64,000 nucleotides of DNA from Bacteroidota bacterium. Its GTDB lineage: Bacteria; Bacteroidota; Bacteroidia; NS11-12g; UBA9320. Each line of letters starts with the position of its first letter. The first letter of the stretch is position 1. The stretch is from NCBI GenBank assembly GCA_947468275.1, contig CANIKO010000015.1:1-64000 (forward strand), read 5' to 3'. Below, piece after piece: positions 56,914 to 64,000 of the stretch. The notes beneath the pieces were generated by a model, which saw only the letters and a program-made list of their open reading frames with translations, was not told where the DNA came from and ran no database searches. Both the position numbers and the translations under genes were made by a program.

Positions 56914-57819
56914 TTGATAAGCGAATCCGAAATAAAAGCCCTGATTTCTTTACTTGACGACACCGATGATGAAGTGGTGAGTCAGGTAGAAAAACGGATT
57001 TTCCAATTGGGTCCGGAGGTTATTCCAGCTATTGAACAAAACTGGGATTTGGTGGAGATTAACGAATTGCGCCAACGCCGCCTCGATGAAATTATAAAAC
57101 GCATACAATCGGATTCATTAACTTCTGAACTAAGGCTTTGGAAACAAACCAATCAAACCGATCTGCTGGAAGGAGCCTTAATATTAAATAAAGTAAAATA
57201 TCCTGATGTTGACCGCCAGTTTATTGATAATTTAATTGATAAAATAAAATTGGATGTATGGTTGGAGATGCATTATGACCTTACCTCATTCGAAAAAATA
57301 AAGATTTTGAACTATGTATTTTTTGATGTTCATCGTTTTTTAGGTGATAATGAGGATTATCACAATCCCGATAATTCCTATATTTCACGAGTTTTTGAGC
57401 GCAAAAAAGGTAACCCTATTTCCTTGGCAATATTATACTCACTAGTAGCGCAAAGGTTGCGATTGCCTGTGTTTGGCATCAATCTTCCTCAGCATTTTAT
57501 AGTTGGCTATCTCGAAAACTACAGCGATACAGAACCCTTGCGGCTCAACGATACCAAAATTATGATACCCGAACCCAATGCCCGGGTTCAGTTTTATATC
57601 AATCCGTTTAACAAAGGCTCGATATTTCCCCGCGAAAATCTTTATGTTTTTTTGAAGCAAGTAAATATTGAACCCCGCGAAGAGTATTTTTTGCCCTGCA
57701 CCAATATCGAAATTTTAAAACGCATGGTTCGTAACCTAATCTCGGCTTACGAAAAACTAAAAAACCCCGCTATGATAAGCCAGTTTGAAGCCATGATGGC
57801 TGTTCTGGACGAAGGGTAA
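56914..57819 (+). CDS. SirB1-type transglutaminase-like protein
   Basis: This 301-residue cytoplasmic protein starts at a TTG; there is no ATG with a sensible N-terminus. The first 90 residues are a helical repeat-like region (ISLLDDTDDEVVSQVEKRIFQLG, HEAT-like). Residues about 130-220 hold the transglutaminase-like SirB1 core: FFDVHRFLGDNEDY, FERKKGNPISLAILYSLVAQRLRLPVFGINLPQHFIVGY. The classical catalytic Cys is not seen near the NPISLAILY segment, as is usual in this group, so enzyme activity is doubtful. The exact role is unknown. Confidence 0.78.
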   Translation: MISESEIKALISLLDDTDDEVVSQVEKRIFQLGPEVIPAIEQNWDLVEINELRQRRLDEIIKRIQSDSLTSELRLWKQTNQTDLLEGALILNKVKYPDVDRQFIDNLIDKIKLDVWLEMHYDLTSFEKIKILNYVFFDVHRFLGDNEDYHNPDNSYISRVFERKKGNPISLAILYSLVAQRLRLPVFGINLPQHFIVGYLENYSDTEPLRLNDTKIMIPEPNARVQFYINPFNKGSIFPRENLYVFLKQVNIEPREEYFLPCTNIEILKRMVRNLISAYEKLKNPAMISQFEAMMAVLDEG

Positions 57820-57837
57820 GTTCTGCTTGCTTTCCCG

Positions 57838-57855
57838 CAACAAATTAATTTGTTG
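57838..57855. promoter_or_regulatory. perfect 18-bp palindrome upstream of the restriction-modification gene
   Basis: CAACAAATTAATTTGTTG is self-complementary over all 18 bases. It lies 34 bp before a -7 box and 59 bp before the pseudogene start, so it could be an operator, or part of a weak transcription stop after the SirB1-type gene. Confidence 0.35.
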
Positions 57856-57888
57856 ATTCTTTTCGGAAATAGGTATTTAGCTTAATTA

Positions 57889-57896
57889 TATATTTG
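57889..57896 (+). promoter_or_regulatory. -7 box of the MmeI-like gene
   Basis: TATATTTG lies 18 bp before the ATG at 57915. The only TTG upstream is 33 bp away, so the match is partial. Confidence 0.4.
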
Positions 57897-57914
57897 AAGG
57901 GTTAGAATAAGCTA

Positions 57915-60659
57915 ATGGCATTAAGCTGGAATGAAATAAAAGACCGAGCATTAAATTTCTCAAAGGAATGGGCGGATACTTCAAACGAAGAAGCAGACGC
58001 AAAACCATTTTTAGTTGAGTTTTTTAATGTGTTTGGTATTAGGAGTAAACGTGTTTCAACTTTTGAACACAGAGTAAAAAAATTGGACGACAAAGACGGT
58101 TACATTGACTTGCTTTGGAAAGGGACGATTTTAATTGAAATGAAAAGTCGGGGAAAAAACCTTGACCAAGCATATCAACGTGCCATTGACTGCACTCACG
58201 GACTGTAACAACACGAATTACCGAAATACATTCTCATTTCTGACTTTGAAAACTTTAGACTTTACGACCTTGAAGAAGATAAACACATTGAATTTAAACT
58301 CAACAACCTTGTAAATAATGTTCAGCATTTCGGCTACATTTTAGGTTATCAAAAAAAGGTTTACAAAGAACAAGACCCTGCAAACATAAAAGCAGCAGAG
58401 TTAATGGGTAAACTTCACGACAGACTTGAAGAAATAGGCTACACTGGACATCCATTAGAAGTTTACTTGGTTCGTATTCTGTTTTTATTGTTTTCAGAAG
58501 ACACAACAATTTTCAACAAGCAACAATTTCAAGAATATTTAGAACAGCTGACAGCCGAAGACGGAAGCGACCTTGCATCAAAACTGCAAGAACTTTTTCA
58601 AGTATTAAATACACCAAAAGAAAATCGTTTTAAAAATCTTGACGAGCAACTTGCCGACTTTCCATATATAAACGGAAAACTTTTTGAAGAGAACTTGCCT
58701 ACGGCAAGTTTCGACACAAAAATGCGTCAAGCCTTGCTTGACTGCTGTTACATTGATTGGAGTAAAATTTCGCCAGCAATTTTTGGTTCAATGTTTCAAA
58801 GCGTAATGAACCCAAAAGAACGCAGAAACTTGGGGGCACATTAAACAAGCGAAACCAATATTTTAAAACTTATCAAACCACTTTTCTTGGACGACCTTTG
58901 GAAAGAATTTGAAAGCATCAAGGATAACAAAAATAAACTTCCCGAATTTCATAAAAAATTAAGCACTCTTAAATTCCTTGACCCTGCTTGTGGTTGCGGA
59001 AATTTCCTTGTAATCACTTACCGAGAATTGCGTTTATTGGAATTAGAAATTTTAAGAGCATCAAATAAAACAGGACAACGAGTATTTGACGTTAGAGAAA
59101 TAATTCACCTTGACGTTGATATGATGTGCGGAATTGAATATGAAGAATTTCCTGCAAGAATTGCCGAAGTTGCAATGTGGCTTATCGACCACCAAATGAA
59201 TATGCAAATAAGCAATGAGTTTGGACAATACTTTGTTCGTTTACCACTGAAAAAATCTGCAAAAATTATTCACGCAGACGCATTAGAAACTGATTGGGAA
59301 AACGTTGTTTCAAAAAATGAACTTTCATTTATAATCGGAAATCCGCCTTTCATTGGTTCTAAAATAATGAAGCAAAGCCAACGTGACCAAATTGTAAAAG
59401 AATTTGATAATGCAGACGGAAGCGGAGTTTTAGACTATGTAACAGGCTGGTATATTAAAGCAGCCAAATACATTCAAAATATAAAAATTAAAGTGGCTTT
59501 TGTTTCTACAAACTCAATTGTTCAAGGAGAACAAACGAGTATACTTTGGGGACAAATGCTCAATAAATACAAAATCAAAATTCATTTTGCTCATCGAACT
59601 TTTAAATGGAGCAACGAAGCAAAAGGAAATGCAGCAGTTTATTGTGTGATAGTTGGCTTCGCCAACTACGATACTAATAGCAAGAGCATTTTTGAATACG
59701 AAGATATTAGAGGTGAAGCTCACGAAATAAAAGCAAAAAATATCAATCCTTATTTAGTTGATGCAAAGGATATTTTTGTTGGCAAACGCAGAAAACCTAT
59801 TTGCAATATTCCAGAAATATCATTTGGCAGTATGCCAAATGATGGCGGAAATTTTCTTTTCACAGACGAAGAAAAAAACGCATTTATTGAACAAGAACCG
59901 AAAGCGGAAAAGTTTTTCAGTCCACTCATTTCAGCTCACGAATTTCTAAATGGTCATAAACGTTGGTGTTTATGGCTTAAAAATGCAAATCCAACAGATT
60001 TAAAAGAAACAAAACTTGTAACTGAAAGAGTTGAAAATGTTAGAAAACTAAGAGCTGAAAGCAATAGACAAGCAACACAAAAACTTGCATCTTTTCCAAC
60101 TCTTTTCGGGGAAGATAGACAACCCGATAGCGATTATGTTTTAATTCCTCTGCATTCTTCTGAGAATAGGAAGTATATACCGATGGGGTTTTTTAATAAA
60201 AATTCAATTGCAAATAATAGCTGTTCTTTTATTCCTAATGCAAAACTTTATCACTTTGGAATTTTAATGTCAGCTATTCATATGGCTTGGGTTAAAAATA
60301 TGTGTGGTAGAATTAAAAGTGACTATCGTTATTGAAACGAATTGGTTTATAACAATTATCCTTTTCCTGAAAACCCTAACGACAAGCAAATAAAAGCCGT
60401 AGAAACAGCAGCACAAAAAGTATTGAATGCAAGATTAGAATTTCCAAAAAGTTCTTTATCTGATTTATACGACCCGTTGACAATGCCGCCAGCATTGGTA
60501 AAAGCACACAACGAGTTAGACAAAGCAGTAGACATGGCTTACAGACCGCAACCGTTTACAAGTGAAGCCAACAGAATGGTTTTTCTTTTTGAACTTTACG
60601 AAAAATATACAGCAGACCTTTTTACAAAAGAGAAAGTGAAGAAAAGTAAAAAGAGGTAA
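57915..60659 (+). pseudogene. MmeI-like (type IIL) restriction-modification enzyme broken by three in-frame stops
   Basis: One reading frame of 915 codons covers the whole enzyme, with stops at codons 98 (TAA, 58206-58208), 310 (TAA, 58842-58844) and 807 (TGA, 60333-60335) and no frameshift. Domains in order: N-terminal nuclease with D65 and E75-M-K77 (PD-(D/E)xK), a helical spacer (about 140-310), an N6-adenine methyltransferase with LDPACGCGNF (355-364) and GNPPF (about 475-479), a target-recognition region (about 590-800) and a C-terminal helical domain (807-914). The family cuts and methylates DNA with one polypeptide. The stops fall in GL-stop-QHELPKY, LGAH-stop-TSE and YRY-stop-NEL, where K, Y and S are expected. 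As written it cannot make a full enzyme. Confidence 0.88.
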
Positions 60660-60735
60660 TTAAATTTTCTACACCAACTTCACCTTCGCAAATTTTAATA
60701 CCAACTGCTTTTCTCTAATATTCCGAACAAAAGCC

Positions 60736-60852
60736 AATCCCAAAGGGATTAAATGTTTATAGATTTTCTGAAGGTTTGTAAGGTTCGACCCCGAAGGGGT
60801 CGAATAGCTCTAATGATTATTTTTTCTATAAATATTAGAACCCTATGGGTTC
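60736..60852. repeat. three palindromes spaced exactly 51 bp apart
   Basis: AATCCC-AAA-GGGATT (60736-60750), TTCGACCCC-GAA-GGGGTCGAA (60784-60804) and GAACCC-TAT-GGGTTC (60838-60852) have centres at 60743, 60794 and 60845. They share the CCC-three bases-GGG core but differ outside it. The spacers are AT-rich and not identical. There is no gene between 60660 and 61130. Confidence 0.7.
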
Positions 60853-60954
60853 ATTTTTTTAAAGCTTTTTAAACTAATTTCACTGCTGATTTTAGTTTTT
60901 ATATATTAAACATTACAAATTTAAAAGGCAATATATTTAAAGTACTTTTGTGGT

Positions 60955-60975
60955 GGGCCAATCGCTGATTGGCCC
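60955..60975. repeat. GC-rich palindrome after a promoter-like box
   Basis: GGGCCAATC-GCT-GATTGGCCC, a perfect 9 bp stem. TACTTTTG stands directly before it (60943-60950). Confidence 0.55.
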
Positions 60976-60983
60976 GACCCTAT

Positions 60984-61009
60984 AAAAGGCAGTCAACAGG
61001 CTGCTTTTT
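60984..61009 (+). terminator. terminator-like hairpin in the intergenic patch
   Basis: AAAAGGCAG (60984-60992) pairs with CTGCTTTTT (61001-61009) with one bulged base, ending in a T-run. Further small palindromes follow at 61051-61064 (TCGTGT-CC-ACACGA) and 61081-61100. Confidence 0.4.
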
Positions 61010-61130
61010 GTAGTTAATATGGTTTAGGGTAATTGCCCCCACGCCTTGCTTCGTGTCCACACGATGCAATAATTAGTTCCGATTCGTGAAGACATGAATC
61101 AGGGCTAAAGAATTATAAAAACTCAAAATT

Positions 61131-63884
61131 TTAATAAACCGGAATTGCCACATCCTCTTCATCGCCTGATTTATTTAGCTTTCGCACAAGGGTAATCATA
61201 AAATAACGTTGCAATTGGTTGCTCTCGGAAATAACAAATCCACCATTGGTGATGGACCTTGATATACTTACATTTTGTTTGAAAATATCAAAACAAGAAA
61301 GTTTTAAACTGTATTTTTTTGCTTTGTCAAGTGGCTGTTGCACATAGCAATTTACCAAAGGAATTATTTTACCAATACCGGGCACTTGTCGTTGATCTTT
61401 AAAATTTCCTGTTACAGAAACTTCTGTTTTATCCCAAAATACACCCCTAAGATTTATGACTAAGGATTGAGTCGTTTGTTTAAAATTTAGAGCTTTGTTT
61501 AATTGGTTTTTGCCGTTCAAAAAAGTAACGGAATAATCAAGGTCAACGTCAAATTTATCGTTAATAGTGTAGCTTATTCCCGGCGAGATGGTATTATTTA
61601 TTTGACTGTTTACACCCACTTCGTTATTTATTTTTTGGGGAGTTTGCAAAGCCGACAATTGATGATTCAGTTTTAAATTTAGTTTTTCTTTAATCACTTT
61701 TTCAAAGTTAGAATAGATTCCAAAATTTTGAAGTCCGTTTAGGTTTATGGGCAGTTGATAAACAATTCCGTTTTCACCAACGGTGCGGGAATAGGAAATA
61801 TAATTATTGGTTTTAGTGTAATTTATAGACATTGAAATTTGGTCGAGATACAAAAATTTTCGTTGCCTGTAATAGGCCCTAGCAGTATATTTATCTTGTG
61901 GATTAAGAATTTTATTTCCAAGCATTCGGTTAAACGGGTCGCTTAAATTTTGTATGGGCATTAAATCATTGGCTTGCGGAAAATCAACCGATTTACTTAC
62001 TCCTATTGACAGATAACCTATTTTTTTATCCCAGGTTGAATAATTGATATAGGGCAAATAGCGGTCATAATTTTTATGAAGTATTGAACCATTGATTATT
62101 GAATTTTCAAGAAAAAAATTGAGATAGGTTACCCCGGTTGAAAATTGAAATTTTTTGTTTCTAAAACTTAATGCGTTTACAACACTTGATTGTATAACCC
62201 CGTTATTAAACCCTAAACTGAGCGTATCAATTTTGGAACTATATTCCTGTAAAAAATTTTTGACAAACGGATTAACGGCATCCTTGCTCACTTGACTATT
62301 GATATACCCTTTGGAATACACATCGGATGAAATACTGTAAAACCATTTGTCTTTATAAATAGGAAATTTCAAACCCATCTTGGCATGCAATTCCTGCATA
62401 TTTCTATTCTTGAACCGCTTGATATTTAAGGTGTCGGCATTTTGTTTCATAAATTGGTAGTTAACCAATTGGGTAACATCATTTACCCCCATCAATTCTA
62501 TATTCCACCGAATGTTTTTATTTTTTCGAGCCCGTCGGCTGTATTTATAAACCGTTTCTATATTACTTCGATTTTGCTCAATTTGTAATTGATTAAAACC
62601 GTCATTTAAAACCAATTGATTGGAAGAAACAATAGTATTGTCTGTAGTTATATTCTTAATTTTGGATTGCCCGACAGAAAGACTAAACGATACATCGGCT
62701 GTAGAATCTACCTTTCGGGTATAGTCAGCAGAAATGTAATAATCCAAACTATTTCCTTCTAAAACAGAGTTGTTTTCACTTTTTTGAGAAGTGCTGTCAT
62801 TTACCAAATTTTGATTTATCGATTTTGTAGTAGATTTAAATTGATTGTTATCCAAACCTATATCAAACGAAAATTTACGCTTTTTCTTAAACTCGTTAAA
62901 ATAGGTTAAGGCCACATCGTTTTTGCGGTTAATATTTCCTTCTTCGCTTACATCATCGTCGCCCGATGAGGATGATGAAAAATAATTATCAGAATTGCCG
63001 CTTCCATTTCTATACATATAACTATCTCCGTGCCAATTTTCAAAACCAAAATCAAAACCTGTACCATTGATATTATTACTATTTGATATAAAAGAAACTT
63101 TTCTGTCGTTTTTAAAATTATTCAACCGAAGCCCGGCTTCATATCGATCGTCTGTTCCATATCCGGCTAATACATCACCAAACATCCCATTTTTTTTGCC
63201 CTTTTTAAGTTTGAGATTTATAGTTTTGGTTTGGTCTTCGATAGGCACACCATCAATATCTTTGTCATCATATACCTGTACAGTTTGCACCATATCGGCC
63301 TTCAGATTTTTACTTACCAAACCCGGATTATTGCCAAAAAAATCAGAACCATCTACCATAATTTTCGACACCTTGCTCCCGTGCACCGTCAGGTTACCTT
63401 TTACGTCAAGCTTAAAACCCGGTATTTTAGCAAAAAGCTGGCTCACATCTGAGCCGGGCATTACCTTAAAATGGGATGCTGCTATTTCAATTGTATCTCC
63501 CCGCATTCGGATGGCGCTGCCTACAATTTGTATTTCCTTCATTTCATAAGGCAATCGGGCAAGTTTTATTTTTTCATTATTCCACCACCAACCGCCTTGA
63601 TTGGGTGCCAGTTTTTTCCAAACTTCTCGATAACCCAATTGGCTCACAACTATTATCAATGAATCTTTAATTTTGGTGGTAAGTTCAAAATTTCCGTTAG
63701 GAGTGGTAAAAGCAAAATTTATAAGTGAAGTATCTGATGCTTTAAAAAGACTGATCGTTACATCCTTCATGGGTTCATTATTTGAAGAATCAACAACATT
63801 ACCTTTTATAATTCGTATATCATTTTGGGCTTTTGAAATTTGAAACAGAAAAATAAACAGTAAGAAAGGTAAGTTTTTAATCAT
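61131..63884 (-). CDS. outer-membrane beta-barrel protein with carboxypeptidase-like regulatory domain
   Basis: This 917-residue protein has a signal peptide (NLPFLLFIFLFQISKAQ). Residues about 23-105 are a carboxypeptidase-regulatory/CNA-B-like domain (IKGNVVDSSNNEPMKDVTISLF). A TonB-receptor plug-like segment follows (about 110-215: GDTIEIAASHFKVMPGSDVSQLFAKIPGF and DGSDFFGNNP). The remainder is a large beta-barrel with alternating strands and many aromatic girdle residues (VFLNGK, YYISADYTRK, FSFDIGLDNNQF). It belongs to the outer membrane beta-barrel family close to TonB-dependent receptors, but no SusD partner is nearby and the substrate is unknown. The window ends 116 bp upstream and shows no clear promoter there. 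Confidence 0.85.
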   Translation of the reverse strand: MIKNLPFLLFIFLFQISKAQNDIRIIKGNVVDSSNNEPMKDVTISLFKASDTSLINFAFTTPNGNFELTTKIKDSLIIVVSQLGYREVWKKLAPNQGGWWWNNEKIKLARLPYEMKEIQIVGSAIRMRGDTIEIAASHFKVMPGSDVSQLFAKIPGFKLDVKGNLTVHGSKVSKIMVDGSDFFGNNPGLVSKNLKADMVQTVQVYDDKDIDGVPIEDQTKTINLKLKKGKKNGMFGDVLAGYGTDDRYEAGLRLNNFKNDRKVSFISNSNNINGTGFDFGFENWHGDSYMYRNGSGNSDNYFSSSSSGDDDVSEEGNINRKNDVALTYFNEFKKKRKFSFDIGLDNNQFKSTTKSINQNLVNDSTSQKSENNSVLEGNSLDYYISADYTRKVDSTADVSFSLSVGQSKIKNITTDNTIVSSNQLVLNDGFNQLQIEQNRSNIETVYKYSRRARKNKNIRWNIELMGVNDVTQLVNYQFMKQNADTLNIKRFKNRNMQELHAKMGLKFPIYKDKWFYSISSDVYSKGYINSQVSKDAVNPFVKNFLQEYSSKIDTLSLGFNNGVIQSSVVNALSFRNKKFQFSTGVTYLNFFLENSIINGSILHKNYDRYLPYINYSTWDKKIGYLSIGVSKSVDFPQANDLMPIQNLSDPFNRMLGNKILNPQDKYTARAYYRQRKFLYLDQISMSINYTKTNNYISYSRTVGENGIVYQLPINLNGLQNFGIYSNFEKVIKEKLNLKLNHQLSALQTPQKINNEVGVNSQINNTISPGISYTINDKFDVDLDYSVTFLNGKNQLNKALNFKQTTQSLVINLRGVFWDKTEVSVTGNFKDQRQVPGIGKIIPLVNCYVQQPLDKAKKYSLKLSCFDIFKQNVSISRSITNGGFVISESNQLQRYFMITLVRKLNKSGDEEDVAIPVY

Positions 63885-64000
63885 AGATGGTAAACGAAGT
63901 TCTGTTGGATAAATTATTTTTCAAATAAAACTTAATTATAGGTATTAGGACATATTATAAAAAAAAAATGATTAACCTAAATCTATTGGATTATTATTAT

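Noticed and set aside
60333-60335. TGA in the MmeI-like gene as a selenocysteine codon
   Set aside because: The conserved residue expected there is serine, no SECIS-like hairpin directly follows, and the same gene also has two TAA stops.
60736-60852. CRISPR-like array
   Set aside because: Only three units, each palindrome has different arms, and there are no identical direct repeats or cas genes.

Overview
The window looks like chromosomal DNA from an aerobic member of the Bacteroidota. The evidence is: long secreted proteins ending in type IX secretion (T9SS, Por) sorting domains; repeated promoter boxes of the form TAnnTTTG, in three cases with TTG 19-20 bp upstream; a full alternative complex III operon; a serine palmitoyltransferase-like enzyme; and the BamD / RNA polymerase omega / CoaBC / DUF4835 gene cluster typical of the phylum. 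The DNA is clearly AT-rich by eye. I cannot place it below phylum from sequence alone.

Layout. 1-1.5 kb: tRNA-Ser(UGA) with its own promoter and terminator, a RelE/ParE-type toxin-antitoxin pair, and a gene-poor stretch with an orphan promoter-like box and a strong hairpin. 1.5-18.9 kb: four giant T9SS-exported surface or secreted proteins. Three of them carry different N-terminal modules (unassigned, beta-helix, seven-bladed propeller) on a nearly common C-terminal half: one unassigned domain, a PKD array and a sorting signal. 18.9-35.4 kb: mostly housekeeping genes, comprising a BNR/sortilin-type exo-protein, an HhH protein, a serine palmitoyltransferase-like enzyme, an ABC exporter, a lipoprotein, bamD-rpoZ-coaBC-DUF4835, a thioesterase, an arginase, and a P-type ATPase with a small lipoprotein. 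35.5-41 kb: an M16 peptidase, and a soluble TPR-PAS histidine kinase with a stand-alone receiver. 41.2-49.2 kb: the alternative complex III operon actABCDEF on the minus strand, closed by a terminator. 49.6-57.8 kb: a lysozyme-like secreted protein, recN, an M43 metalloprotease with a T9SS tail, topA, a four-helix-bundle relic inside an inverted repeat, and a SirB1-type protein. 57.8-61.1 kb: an MmeI-like restriction-modification gene broken by three in-frame stops, then a hairpin-rich intergenic patch. 61.1-63.9 kb: an outer-membrane beta-barrel protein.

The genes fit a respiring, surface-active bacterium. ActABCDEF oxidises quinol. The T9SS proteins, M43 protease and BNR protein act at or outside the cell surface. 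BamD and the beta-barrel protein belong to the outer membrane.

The parts most worth a second look are three. First, 56.4-60.7 kb holds four nonsense codons in two genes without a single frameshift, next to an inverted-repeat-bounded small gene. Second, three palindromes in the following intergenic patch are spaced exactly 51 bp centre to centre. Third, the three paralogous giant proteins share an unassigned domain. I found no CRISPR array, no recognisable transposase and no rRNA.
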